Below, in pieces: positions 9,414 through 18,040 of a stretch of 64,000 nucleotides of DNA. Below the pieces are notes generated by a model. That model ran no database searches, was not told the origin of the DNA, and saw nothing but the letters and a program-made list of their open reading frames with translations. The position numbers were made by a program, and so were the translations under genes. This DNA comes from Acidianus infernus. GTDB lineage: Archaea > Thermoproteota > Thermoprotei_A > Sulfolobales > Sulfolobaceae. Location of the stretch: assembly GCF_009729545.1 (NCBI RefSeq), contig NZ_WFIY01000004.1, positions 1,834,001-1,898,000 of the forward strand. The letters run 5' to 3'. Position 1 is the first letter of the stretch; every line of letters starts with the position of its first letter.

Positions 9414-10715
9414 TTATTGCCTACCTTCCCACTTTTTCTTCCACATAGTAAACATCGCTATTAGTTCAGCAAAGAACATTAGTGGAAAAGCTGCTAAACC
9501 CATGATAAAACCCTTGATGTTTTTCCTAAAGTGTGCAAAAATTACTAGGAGCATTATACTACTGGCAATGGAGGACAATTCAGCAAATATGTTATGTAGC
9601 ATAAATATTTCAAAATAGAAGGGGTCTATATGCCTATATATAAATGAAGGATCAACATAAAATAAGTGCATGAAATTTTCTATTCTCCTTACTATGATAA
9701 AGTAGAATGCGTGTATTGGATCTTCCAATATTTTGTCTAGCAATTTCGGATGGGATAGTATATGTCTAAGCGTAATTTCCATGAAAGTTAAGTTAGAAAT
9801 AATAATAAGGATAGGCAAACTATTCCAGTATACTAGGCTAAAACTGTAAAAAATGCCTTTCTTAAAAATTGAACCGTCAAAAAATTCCTTAATCATAAAG
9901 AAATTGTTAGCCCTATACCACCTTATCAATTGCTTAAAGAAAGCTGAGATGCTGTCAGGAGCCTTAGTTTTTACTATTACATCATCAACTATTTCTGCTT
10001 TAAAACCCAGTTTATACACGTAGTTAGTTAGTTGCCTATCGTCTCCAAGAATTGTGGAAAAGCGGAATAATTTCACTCCATCATACTCCTTAGATAAGAT
10101 GAAAGGTTTAATTACCTCGGTTTTTGCTAATATACATTGCCCATTAAGTGTCAAAACACTTCCAAAAATTGATAAGGCTTTATAACTTATTCTCCTCAAA
10201 AAGTGGACAACTTCGGAGGAATAGTAAGCTAACTTACTCTTTCCTCTAATTAATCTAATTTCTGGAGAGACTGCAACAACTTTACCTTGAAGTCTGGAAA
10301 TTAGTCTTTTAATTCCTCCTTGAGGTAAAATAGTATCGCTGTCCAAGAGTAGCACGTATGGAGTATTCACAAGTTTAATTCCTTCTTTTATTGCCTTCCT
10401 TTTACCTCCCTTCTTTATACTTATAAATATTCCACCTTCACCTTCAACTATAGATTTGTAAGGTTCAGTAACACCATCCCCTACAACTATGAATGGAATT
10501 TTCTCCCTCTTCACGGATTGTATAACCTTTCTGAACAGTTTAACATCCTCATTGTAGACGGGAATAACTGCGGTAACGTTCTCGGAAACTTCTAGAGGGA
10601 GAGAGATTTTACCTTTTTTTAGCGAAGAAAACAAGAATATAGAAGTAATGTAAATAAAGGTAAATGCTGAAACCAATGTAGAAGTAATTAAATAAATTTC
10701 GATATCGAATCTCAT
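9414..10715 (-). CDS. Processive family 2 glycosyltransferase (membrane)
   Basis: 433 residues with one N-terminal membrane segment (residues 5-30), a cytosolic GT-A domain and at least four C-terminal membrane segments. Catalytic landmarks of polysaccharide synthases are present: VIPVYNE near residue 50, the DxD-type LLLDSDT near residue 123, GDDRQLT near residue 224, and the QLIRW (QxxRW) motif near residue 263. Such enzymes polymerise or extrude glycans in the manner of hyaluronan or cellulose synthase. The product is unknown; a surface polysaccharide is the natural guess. It is monocistronic, with AT-rich sequence upstream of 10715. Confidence 0.85.
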   Translation of the reverse strand: MRFDIEIYLITSTLVSAFTFIYITSIFLFSSLKKGKISLPLEVSENVTAVIPVYNEDVKLFRKVIQSVKREKIPFIVVGDGVTEPYKSIVEGEGGIFISIKKGGKRKAIKEGIKLVNTPYVLLLDSDTILPQGGIKRLISRLQGKVVAVSPEIRLIRGKSKLAYYSSEVVHFLRRISYKALSIFGSVLTLNGQCILAKTEVIKPFILSKEYDGVKLFRFSTILGDDRQLTNYVYKLGFKAEIVDDVIVKTKAPDSISAFFKQLIRWYRANNFFMIKEFFDGSIFKKGIFYSFSLVYWNSLPILIIISNLTFMEITLRHILSHPKLLDKILEDPIHAFYFIIVRRIENFMHLFYVDPSFIYRHIDPFYFEIFMLHNIFAELSSIASSIMLLVIFAHFRKNIKGFIMGLAAFPLMFFAELIAMFTMWKKKWEGRQ

Positions 10716-10784
10716 CTAGTAAATCTTACGTATTCAATATATAAAGGTTACTTTAATTTCTAACATTCAATACTGCACGATGTA

Positions 10785-11090
10785 TTAGTCTCCAATCCAT
10801 CCATGTATGTATCCGAAATACTGGTAGAACGGATTTATATTTAGAGATACTGCAATAATAACCCATATTGCAAAGCCAAAAAGCAGAAGGATAGACATTC
10901 TAGCCAATTCCTTATTTTCCTTCCTCGTCATATAATACATTAAAACTGAACCTACCGGACCTATTAAGTAAAGTAAACCTAGCCACCTATATTCATCTCT
11001 CCTAAAGAATATCACATAGAATGTACCTATAATGTAACCGACTCCTCCGGCTATACCACTTATCAACCATCCTAAATCTCTTTTATTCAT
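10785..11090 (-). CDS. Small membrane protein, three predicted spans
   Basis: 101 residues. Hydrophobic spans are near residues 8-28 (glycine-rich GIAGGVGYIIGTFYVIF), 35-53 and 66-84. A basic loop MTRKENKELAR lies between spans 2 and 3, and the tail is short and aromatic. I do not recognise a family. It is separated from its neighbours by about 65 bases on each side and lies upstream of the bd-oxidase operon in the same orientation, which may be coincidence. Confidence 0.5.
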   Translation of the reverse strand: MNKRDLGWLISGIAGGVGYIIGTFYVIFFRRDEYRWLGLLYLIGPVGSVLMYYMTRKENKELARMSILLLFGFAIWVIIAVSLNINPFYQYFGYIHGWIGD

Positions 11091-11156
11091 ATACTATCAT
11101 CTCATTTTAGAAATTTAAGTTCTTTGCAGATTAGATGGTAAAAAATGTTATTTTTA

Positions 11157-11771
11157 TTAACTAATGCCATAAAGGAATAGAGACATTCCAATTATTTGGG
11201 ACAAATAGAGAGCTAGAACAAATCCGCTGGCAGAAAGCATCCCTCCAAAGCCAAGTATAACTATTGCCAAAATAGTAGAGATCATCTTTACTTTATTACC
11301 TTTGAATAGCAAAGCCCTAGCTGCCAAGAATAATATTAATCCTGACGCAGGAATTGTCACCATTGATGAAGCGCCTGCAGGTAACGCAGGAAAATTTGTA
11401 GGCACATAATTTACTACAATGGTAAATGGTTTATATACTATGGTAATTATTAGTACCGCTGTAGCAAAGGCTGAGTAGTAATAGTATATTTTCTTCCACT
11501 TCTCTGGAACTTGTTGTACGGATCCCAGCGATAGAACTAAAACAAGCTCTGCAACAATGAACATGTAAATTGCGGCCAAGGTATAGTTACAGTATCCTAT
11601 GGCAAATATTTCCTGCTCTAGGGCCGCAATAAAATAAAAAACGAAGCCTAAAAACCAGAAAAACCACATTAAGCTTTTGCTTCTCTCATATCTTCTCCAA
11701 GATAAGTAACTTAAAATTATACTGAGTACTAAACTAATTGAAGAGAAAATTAAAGCTTCTTCTTGATTCAT
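11157..11771 (-). CDS. Polytopic membrane protein of unknown function
   Basis: 204 residues with about six or seven membrane spans (near residues 8-24, 33-52, 60-82, 93-113, 137-155, 162-180, 184-202). Short basic loops include WRRYERSK and KGNKVK. An external loop carries TNFPALPAGASS. It has no cofactor motif and no conserved histidine pair. The layout (short loops, aromatic spans) recalls small sensory or quinone-related membrane proteins, but I cannot name a family. It lies on the same strand as the cydA-cydB cluster, 126 bases after the ABM gene. Confidence 0.5.
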   Translation of the reverse strand: MNQEEALIFSSISLVLSIILSYLSWRRYERSKSLMWFFWFLGFVFYFIAALEQEIFAIGYCNYTLAAIYMFIVAELVLVLSLGSVQQVPEKWKKIYYYYSAFATAVLIITIVYKPFTIVVNYVPTNFPALPAGASSMVTIPASGLILFLAARALLFKGNKVKMISTILAIVILGFGGMLSASGFVLALYLSQIIGMSLFLYGIS

Positions 11772-11897
11772 AATTTAACATTATACATTAGAATTTATAA
11801 AATCTTCTAAAAAATCATTATTTTAATTGTAATCTATATTAATCAATATATTAAGAGTAAAATTATTATATAACGAAAGAAAAAAGATAAATGACTT

Positions 11898-12191
11898 TTA
11901 TGCATTTATTTCTTGGAATATTCTGTGGTAAGGCCTTCCTTCTATTATTTGCTTTCCGTAATCTGTAGTGTTCTTAAATTCCTTGCTAAGCATGAATTTT
12001 CTAAAGGAATCCAGGTCCTTCCACTCGCTGTATATTAAGTATTCTCTCGGATTATCAACGTTCTTGTAAAGCTTACCGTCGATGAAACCAACGTTTGCTG
12101 ACTTTAACGTTTCAACTACTTTCTTAAATATTTCCTCGAATTCCTTCTCATGGCCTTCCTTTACTCTGTAATAAAGACCGACGTTGATCAC
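11898..12191 (-). CDS. ABM-superfamily (dimeric alpha/beta barrel) monooxygenase-like protein
   Basis: A 97-residue ferredoxin-like fold protein. The pattern YYRVKEGHEKEFEEIFKKVV, then a strand GKLYKN, YLIYSEWKDLDSFRKFM and a C-terminal helix and strand is that of the antibiotic-biosynthesis-monooxygenase domain, which includes heme-degrading IsdG-type enzymes and quinol monooxygenases. Its start codon overlaps the cydB stop (ATGA), so it is translated with the bd oxidase. That suggests a role in heme or quinone handling for that oxidase; this is inference. His at residues 14 and 88 could be active-site candidates. Confidence 0.7.
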   Translation of the reverse strand: MINVGLYYRVKEGHEKEFEEIFKKVVETLKSANVGFIDGKLYKNVDNPREYLIYSEWKDLDSFRKFMLSKEFKNTTDYGKQIIEGRPYHRIFQEINA

Positions 12192-13210
12192 TGAACCCTC
12201 GCCTTTTTAGCTTCGACTCTTTCTGTGGCAACTTTATACAACACCTTGTAAGATACAGCAGTAATTCCTCCTAAGACTAATAATCCCGCCATTCCTAGGA
12301 CTATAGATCCAGCAGTTAAAGTAGCAGCATTTGTTAGCAAAAGTGACGCAGGAACTCCTGGTAGAGGTCCTACAGTTCCTGCAGGTACGATATCCTCAAG
12401 TATTCTACCTTGAGTAAAAGCTCCAAACATCATAGCACCTATGAAAGTTAATAAGAATATCCAAGCCTGCCTGAACGGAACATTCCTAGTTGTTGCTATG
12501 TATAAGTAAGCGTAGAGGATAACTATGTATATCCAAAAGCCAGGGTTATTTACCGCACTATTGAATACCACTGGTAACCACTCGTAAGTGCTAACAAGGA
12601 ACAATATGTTTGCCAAGGTTAATCCTAAAGCTCCCACTAGCAGTCTCTCCTTAATTCCGTAAAATACTACAGTGAAATAAACTACGTACATTACTACTCC
12701 TATGAAGAATATCCAGTTGAAGGCATTGAATATCATCTGAGTGTAGTTAGGAGTTATGTCCAGTGTCAGCAAGTTATGTACACAGAAACCGTACCCGCTG
12801 AAAACTGAAGTAAATAGCGTATTTCCAAGGAATGCTACTATTAAAGCAAAAGGTAGTGCAATAACTAAGAAGGTCCTCTCCATAGAGTGCTTACCTAAAG
12901 TTGATGAGCCTTCTGCAACTCCTATGCTAAAGTGGTGGAAAGCTAACATTATTATTAATATCATTAATGGTGCATAGAGCACTGCACCAGTTACGAACAT
13001 TACTGGAGCGAATATTGTATCTAAAGACACTACTAGGTAAACTAAGGAAGTAGCTATAATAGCCCATAGTGAGCCTATAACTATTAGCATTTTCTCCCTA
13101 TAGTTCTCATACTTGCACACTGGAATCATTACTACCGATCCTGCCTCAATCATAAAAGCTGTTACAAACCACGCTAAAGGTATAAAGAAGAACAGGACGA
13201 ATTCATTCAT
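12188..13210 (-). CDS. cydB: Cytochrome bd-type oxidase subunit II-like protein
   Basis: 340 residues with about nine hydrophobic spans and no soluble domain, matching archaeal CydB-like subunits. Early features include FFIPLAWFVTAFMIEAGSV, VGSLWAI-like spans and YAPLMILIIMLAFHHFSIG, with a His pair in span 3 or 4. Subunit II stabilises the heme-bearing subunit. An excellent ribosome site (GGAGGTGA) lies 8-9 bases before the ATG, and the cydA stop is 21 bases upstream, so it is the second gene of the operon. Sequence divergence from bacterial CydB is large, so the name rests partly on context. Confidence 0.7.
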   Translation of the reverse strand: MNEFVLFFFIPLAWFVTAFMIEAGSVVMIPVCKYENYREKMLIVIGSLWAIIATSLVYLVVSLDTIFAPVMFVTGAVLYAPLMILIIMLAFHHFSIGVAEGSSTLGKHSMERTFLVIALPFALIVAFLGNTLFTSVFSGYGFCVHNLLTLDITPNYTQMIFNAFNWIFFIGVVMYVVYFTVVFYGIKERLLVGALGLTLANILFLVSTYEWLPVVFNSAVNNPGFWIYIVILYAYLYIATTRNVPFRQAWIFLLTFIGAMMFGAFTQGRILEDIVPAGTVGPLPGVPASLLLTNAATLTAGSIVLGMAGLLVLGGITAVSYKVLYKVATERVEAKKARVQ

Positions 13211-13231
13211 TTCGAGTCACCTCCACGAGAG

Positions 13232-14680
13232 TCACTTCCTTTTAACATTTAATGAGCTACTCCCTCCTACATTGGCTGCCATTATAAGTCTTGCAGAGCT
13301 AACATCTGCAGAAACTTCCTTACCAGTAAATAACTTCTTTAGCATGTATATTGTACCTGCAACTGCTAAGGCTAAGACTACCATTATTGCTATTCCTATA
13401 GGCAAGACTTCTGGACTATTATTAAATGCGTCTGCTGTTAACATTACTGCTTGTATCTCGTAAAGTCCGGATGCAGTCTGTACCATTGGTCCCCATATTA
13501 CGAAAGGCTGTCTTCCTGTCTCTGCAGCAACCCAACCAGCTTCCCAGGCTACTACTTGCAACCAACCTAAGAAGAACATTGCGTAAAGCGGGATCTTCTT
13601 TTCAGCAGGATTATCCAATCCGAAGGCCTTAAATAATGCGTTCTTTGGCTGCTTCCAGAAGGAGTAAGCTAATATCCATACAACTAAGGCTCCTATTATT
13701 CCTAGGGTAGCGTGCAAGTCATATGCCGTGTGGGAAATGTACCATATTGGATCCCAGTCAGTCTGAACGAAGCTTGAATATCCTAGGACTGTCGCATGGG
13801 GATTAGGAGGCCATGTTGCTAATAAACTAAGCAAGTTAGGTATCGTTATTGGTCCTACTTGCATTGGAGCTCCTGCTGCCGTTTGCATTACGCCTTCTAA
13901 AGTGGCCAACTTTAATGGCTGATATAGGTATAACATCTTACCTGCATTATCTCCAGCCCAAGCTAGGAATATTGCGTCTAAAGCCCCTAGATAAGTTGCT
14001 AACTTTAATCCTCTGTTATAATACTCCTTCTCGTCTGTAGTCATGTCTTTCTTAGTTAATTTCCTGAAAGCAAAATACCCAGCTATAGATCCGAAGCCAA
14101 CGAACCATGCCCCAGCTAATCCCATTGGTACCTCTGCAAGTGCAATAGTAGGTAACGATGCGGCCAATGGGTCTACGCCAACTAATTGTCCATTTTGTAA
14201 GTAAGCTTGTATATTAAATCCTGTTGGAGTGTTCATCCAAGAGTTTACTAAGATTATGAGCACTGCAGAAGCAGAAGAACCTAAGCCTATTAATCCTCCA
14301 ACTATCATGTGAGCAGTCCTGCTCATTCTGTCCCAGCCGTACAGATATAACGCTAAGAATATTACTTCGGAGAAAAACGCCAGAACCTCTATATCGAAGG
14401 GCAGTATGTCAATCTGATTAACTAAATACATCCATTTATACCACACTGTTATGAATTCTACCGCTATTGCTGCGCCTGCCGCAGAACCTACTGCAAACAG
14501 AACTGCCATAACTACTGACCATCTCTTTGCTATTGCCAAATAGTAGGGGTCATTTTTCTTGTATGCTAAGTATTCGGCAGATATTATAAAGAATGGAAGA
14601 GCTATTGCCCAGTAAGTGAATAACACATGTGTTGCCATTGTATATCCTGCGAGTACTCTATCAAATATTTCCAAACTCAC
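13232..14680 (-). CDS. cydA: Cytochrome bd-type ubiquinol/menaquinol oxidase subunit I
   Basis: 482 residues, about nine membrane spans. CydA landmarks seen: H18 (E. coli H19), WDRMSRTAHM and LGSSASAVLIILVNSWM (residues 116-149), a Q-loop remnant with GDNAG and KLATLE (K257/E262 for K252/E257), and ETGRQPF with E387 for E445. Compared from memory with E. coli CydA, the heme b558 ligands look exchanged: Met186 sits where His186 is expected and His323 where Met393 is expected. The bacterial Q-loop is much shortened. The start is GTG at 14680 after GGTGGATTGAA. Membrane oxygen reductase, probably a high-affinity oxidase. Confidence 0.85.
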   Translation of the reverse strand: MSLEIFDRVLAGYTMATHVLFTYWAIALPFFIISAEYLAYKKNDPYYLAIAKRWSVVMAVLFAVGSAAGAAIAVEFITVWYKWMYLVNQIDILPFDIEVLAFFSEVIFLALYLYGWDRMSRTAHMIVGGLIGLGSSASAVLIILVNSWMNTPTGFNIQAYLQNGQLVGVDPLAASLPTIALAEVPMGLAGAWFVGFGSIAGYFAFRKLTKKDMTTDEKEYYNRGLKLATYLGALDAIFLAWAGDNAGKMLYLYQPLKLATLEGVMQTAAGAPMQVGPITIPNLLSLLATWPPNPHATVLGYSSFVQTDWDPIWYISHTAYDLHATLGIIGALVVWILAYSFWKQPKNALFKAFGLDNPAEKKIPLYAMFFLGWLQVVAWEAGWVAAETGRQPFVIWGPMVQTASGLYEIQAVMLTADAFNNSPEVLPIGIAIMVVLALAVAGTIYMLKKLFTGKEVSADVSSARLIMAANVGGSSSLNVKRK

Positions 14681-14955
14681 TTCAATCCACCATGATAAAT
14701 TATAACTGGGAAATATTTAAATATTTTCATTTTTAACACACTTTATCAGAGAAATTCTGGTTTATAATGGTAATTATATTTATTAAAGGATTAAATCCTA
14801 GAATATGATCTTGAGTATAATATGAGAAAATCGAGAGCGCAATTTCTATTTAAGTCTCGCTTTGAAGGGCTAAAAATGTATTTAACAATGTTAATTGCAA
14901 ATATCGAAACAAAATTATAATGAGCTTTAAATAATTGTTAAGAATAATGAGAGGT
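14681..14955. promoter_or_regulatory. Divergent promoter region between cydA and the regulator pair, with a possible 3-codon leader ORF
   Basis: On the minus strand an AT-rich TATA-like block (ATATTTAAATATTT, 14714-14727) precedes cydA. About 20-35 bases after it lies ATG GTG GAT TGA (14693 down to 14682), a tiny ORF whose stop lies just before the GTG start of cydA and whose bases also form the ribosome site. On the plus strand TTTAAATA (14926-14933) is centred about 26 bases before ATG 14956. The sequence between them is AT-rich and could hold operators for the two winged-helix proteins, but I could not define a clear inverted repeat. Confidence 0.45.
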
Positions 14956-15321
14956 ATGGAAAGGAAAGTTAAATTTCCTGATGGCAGAGAAGTTGATGTA
15001 CTTACAATTTTTAAATTCGTTTATGGCTTAAGCAACCCAGAGTTGGAGATACTTAAGTTATTAGTCAATACAAAAGGTAAACTTTCTGCAGAGGATATTG
15101 CATCTTCTCTAAATATATCAAGGAATACAGTAACTAAGCCTATAAACTTGTTGTTATCAAAGGGCTTAGTACTAAGGGATAAAGAAAAGGGAAAGGCTAA
15201 TGGCAGACCTAGGCTAGTTTATTTTGCAACTCCTGACATTTACTCTAAATTGCTTACTGATTTACAGAACATATTAAATGAATCATTAAAAGAAATATCT
15301 AAAATTAGGAAAAATACTTAA
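14956..15321 (+). CDS. Winged-helix transcriptional regulator, first of a paralogous pair
   Basis: About 121 residues. A short N-terminal strand (KVKFPDGREVDV) precedes a winged helix: LSNPELEILKLLVNTKGKLS, a recognition segment NISRNTVTKPINLLLSKGLV, and a basic wing DKEKGKANGRPRLVYF. This resembles MarR/TrmB-type archaeal regulators. ATG 14956 is chosen over upstream in-frame TTG 14935 and ATG 14947 because it aligns with the start of its paralogue and fits the TATA spacing. It is divergent from cydA, so control of the bd oxidase is the simplest hypothesis. Confidence 0.7.
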   Translation: MERKVKFPDGREVDVLTIFKFVYGLSNPELEILKLLVNTKGKLSAEDIASSLNISRNTVTKPINLLLSKGLVLRDKEKGKANGRPRLVYFATPDIYSKLLTDLQNILNESLKEISKIRKNT

Positions 15322-15424
15322 TTTTCTTGATTTTATTATTAAAATCCCTTTTAAACTCTGTTAAAGAAAGATATGAAAGTTATTTATAATGATAATTTAT
15401 AAATTTTAGAATCGAAATGTACTC

Positions 15425-15802
15425 ATGGATTTTAAAATTCAATTCCCAGACGGAAGACAAGTGGATTTCCACAAGCTTGTAGAATTCCTTTACGGCATAA
15501 CTGATAGCGAAATGAACATTTTACATCTTCTTCTGTCTACAGATGAAAAACTCTCCGTAGAAGACATCTCAGAAAGATTAAAAATAGCTAAAACATCAAT
15601 AAGTAAACCAGTAAACATTTTACTATCTAAGGGTCTAATTATGAGAGATAAAACTGAAGGAGAAGGAAAGAGAAGGCCTAAGTATCTTTATTACACTGAC
15701 AAGAATGCGGTTTATAATAAGATAGTTAATGATCTGGAAGCTATTGCTAAAATCTTTTGTGAAAAGTATAAATCTCATATAGAATCAGTCACGATTAAAT
15801 AA
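15425..15802 (+). CDS. Winged-helix transcriptional regulator, second of the pair
   Basis: 125 residues and clearly paralogous to the preceding gene over its whole length: IQFPDGRQVDF, YGITDSEMNILHLLLST, KTSISKPVNILLSKGLIMRDK and a basic wing ending RRPKYLYYTD. The two share about half their residues by eye. It has its own TATA box (TTTATAAAT, about 26 bases before the ATG), so it is probably a separate leaderless transcript. A terminal helix with ICEKYKSHI-like residues could dimerise. It may act with, or compete with, its twin at the cydA promoter, or regulate the adjacent MFS gene 32 bases downstream. Confidence 0.7.
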   Translation: MDFKIQFPDGRQVDFHKLVEFLYGITDSEMNILHLLLSTDEKLSVEDISERLKIAKTSISKPVNILLSKGLIMRDKTEGEGKRRPKYLYYTDKNAVYNKIVNDLEAIAKIFCEKYKSHIESVTIK

Positions 15803-15833
15803 ATTTTTTAAATTCTTTAAACAAGAGCATTTC

Positions 15834-17102
15834 ATGCAAAAGATAAGACCTTTCTTCGTATCTTCTGCAGGATTTTTTCTAGATGGTTACGATTTATCGG
15901 TAATATCTTTTGCACTGTACTTTATAGCTCAAGAAATGAAGCTATCGTCATCACAAGAAGGGTTAGTTTCATCTGCTTCATTGATGGGAATGACTATTGG
16001 TGCGCTATTATTCGGTTTCCTAGCTGATAAAGTAGGCAGGAAAAAGTTAATGGGCGTTGACCTAGTATTCTTCATGACCTTCGGAATAACTTCGGCATTT
16101 TCACAGAACTTTACACAACTCTTCATATCTAGACTGTTGCTTGGGATAGGCATTGGAGGGGACTACCCAATTTCCTCTACGATTATAAGTGAATTTTCTC
16201 CAGCAGTAAATAGAGGGAAATATCTCGTTGCATCAATATCTCTTTATTGGATAGGAACTTTAGTAGCCTCAATAGCCAACTTAGCTTTCTTAAGTCTTTA
16301 CGAATTTTGGAGGTATACTTTTCTGTTCGGTGCCTTAATTTCATTGCCAATTATTTTACTTAGGATAAAGCTTGACGAATCTCCTAGGTGGTTAGCTTCA
16401 AAAGGAATGCTAGTTACCGAAAAATTTAACCCCCTAGCTGAGAACAAAGGAATAAATGGAATTAAGGAACTCTTCGAAAATCCTTTATTACCTTATGTTT
16501 TAGCGGTTTCAATAGTCTGGTTCTTATTTGATGTAGCGTCTTACGGTATAGGGCTATATTATCCTCTAGTACTAAGAGAGTTTGCTTTCCCTTCAAACGT
16601 TGAGGTTCTTTATGTCACAATGGCAATAGCTGGCGGAGCTTTATTAGGTTATTTAATTGCAGTGTCTGCAATTGATTCACTAGGTAGGAGGAAGGTCTTA
16701 CTTACGGGATTGGGCGGAATGGCTTTCCTACTAATAATAGGCGGAATTACTAAAATTGGAGGATTTTTGCTCGTTCCCTATTTTATGACTTTTGTAGCTT
16801 TAGAGCAGTGGGCTGGAGCAGTAACTCTATTTTATCCTACAGAAATTTTTCCAACTTCTGTGAGGTCTACTGCTCAAGGGTTTGCAACTTCAGTTAGCAG
16901 AATAGGAGCAATACTCGGAGTATACTTCTTCCCATCAATGGTTAGTTCTGTGGGCTTTTCATCATCCTTAATAATATTTGGAATTACTTCTACTCTTGCG
17001 TTAGCAATTTCGTTCTTAACTTATAAGGAGACTAGGAAGAAGGAATTGGAAGAAATAAGTTTAGGAAAAATTATACTTATTAATAATAACAACAAAAAGT
17101 AA
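15834..17102 (+). CDS. MFS transporter (sugar/organic acid porter type)
   Basis: 422 residues with twelve predicted spans. The MFS signature between spans 2 and 3 is GFLADKVGRKKLMG near residue 61, and the pseudo-repeat between spans 8 and 9 is DSLGRRKVLL near residue 282. The first span has the GFFLDGYDLSVISFAL pattern of the aromatic acid:H+ symporter and sugar porter families, and PTEIFPTSVRSTAQGF near residue 336 is the sugar-porter C-terminal signature. The substrate is not evident. It begins 31 bases after the second regulator on the same strand. Confidence 0.88.
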   Translation: MQKIRPFFVSSAGFFLDGYDLSVISFALYFIAQEMKLSSSQEGLVSSASLMGMTIGALLFGFLADKVGRKKLMGVDLVFFMTFGITSAFSQNFTQLFISRLLLGIGIGGDYPISSTIISEFSPAVNRGKYLVASISLYWIGTLVASIANLAFLSLYEFWRYTFLFGALISLPIILLRIKLDESPRWLASKGMLVTEKFNPLAENKGINGIKELFENPLLPYVLAVSIVWFLFDVASYGIGLYYPLVLREFAFPSNVEVLYVTMAIAGGALLGYLIAVSAIDSLGRRKVLLTGLGGMAFLLIIGGITKIGGFLLVPYFMTFVALEQWAGAVTLFYPTEIFPTSVRSTAQGFATSVSRIGAILGVYFFPSMVSSVGFSSSLIIFGITSTLALAISFLTYKETRKKELEEISLGKIILINNNNKK

Positions 17103-17151
17103 AATCTCTTTTTCTTTTTTAAATAAGCTAAAACATTGGGAGAGTATTAGC

Positions 17152-17685
17152 TTAGATTTGGGATAAAGCAGCTACTATTGGTTGGGAGAGGAAGCTCACT
17201 GCTTGGCTTATTACTGCGGATGTTGCATAGAAGGCTCCAAATAACATTGCAGCTATTGCAATATTTCCATTCTTTAATTCATTATTTATATAGAATGTTT
17301 CCATTTTTCCTGACATCCTATGAGCAAAGAATCTGTAAATTTCTCTTTGTGCTAAAGTTATTGAGAATATTGCTAGGGGTAATCCTATGAATAGTTGTAT
17401 TAAACCGCCAATTAGATCAGCAATTGCGCACTTTCCTCCCAAGAATGCTCTCGCAATCCCTGAAGCGCCTTGACCTATTACGCTAGCTACTGCAACTAAT
17501 ATTCCTGCTACGTAAATTCCTACTGCAATATTTCCCTTCTTTAATTCTGCAATCTGATCAAGATTTGAAGTTAACTTATCTAGTAAATTTAACGAAAGTG
17601 TTATACTAAAAAGTGCTAATGCAACTCCTACAACTATTTGAACTACTGCTATTCCTAAGCTTTCTCCAATGTATAGGAAGTTCAT
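17152..17685 (-). CDS. DUF350-type membrane protein, internally duplicated
   Basis: 177 residues with four main hydrophobic spans arranged as two repeats. Each repeat has a span ending LALFSITLSLNLLDKL or LAIFSITLAQREIYRF, then a linker ELKKGNIAVG or ELKNGNIAIA, then another span. This duplicated span-linker-span pattern with an E.kkGN block is that of DUF350 (YjfL-like) proteins, inner-membrane proteins without established function. It is monocistronic, with a hairpin about 70 bases upstream of its start. Confidence 0.7.
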   Translation of the reverse strand: MNFLYIGESLGIAVVQIVVGVALALFSITLSLNLLDKLTSNLDQIAELKKGNIAVGIYVAGILVAVASVIGQGASGIARAFLGGKCAIADLIGGLIQLFIGLPLAIFSITLAQREIYRFFAHRMSGKMETFYINNELKNGNIAIAAMLFGAFYATSAVISQAVSFLSQPIVAALSQI

Positions 17686-18040
17686 TTTTGGTCTAAATGA
17701 AGGCTCTTTAACGGGGTTTAAAAAATAAACTAAGGTAATCCTTTGGTATTATCTCCTAGGAAGTTTCGAAAATACAAAACTTCCTATCTTTATTAAAAAT
17801 GAAAAATGAAGAAAGAAGTAAAATTAAATCAATTAAAAATAAGGGATATTGAAAATCTTTTATTTTATCTCTGTCAATAATTTACGATTTTAAAAATGCC
17901 AACTTAAGCACTGCTAAAGCGATGAGATAAATTTGTGCACAAATAAAGCTGATAATAATTGAATTAATACTAAAGAATAAGTGAAAGAAACATACATAAA
18001 TTCAAAAAATAAAATAACTTAATTACCAATTGGTTAAGAA
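17686..18040. other. Gene-free interval upstream of the DUF350 gene
   Basis: About 355 bases, AT-rich, between the end of the S53 protease gene and the start of the DUF350 gene (both minus strand). The only structure I see is the hairpin at 17757-17786. The part nearest 17700 (TTTAAAAAATAAAC) could be the DUF350 promoter. Confidence 0.5.
17757..17786. promoter_or_regulatory. Perfect 10-bp inverted repeat
   Basis: Arms TAGGAAGTTT (17757-17766) and AAACTTCCTA (17777-17786) with a 10-base spacer. It lies about 70 bases upstream of the DUF350 start and about 255 bases past the protease stop. It could be an operator for a dimeric regulator, or an RNA hairpin; archaeal terminators do not usually need one, so an operator is the better guess. 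Confidence 0.4.

Noticed and set aside
13113..13463. Plus-strand open frame opposite the cydA/cydB junction
   Set aside because: It lies across two well-supported genes on the other strand and has no promoter, ribosome site or recognisable protein features.
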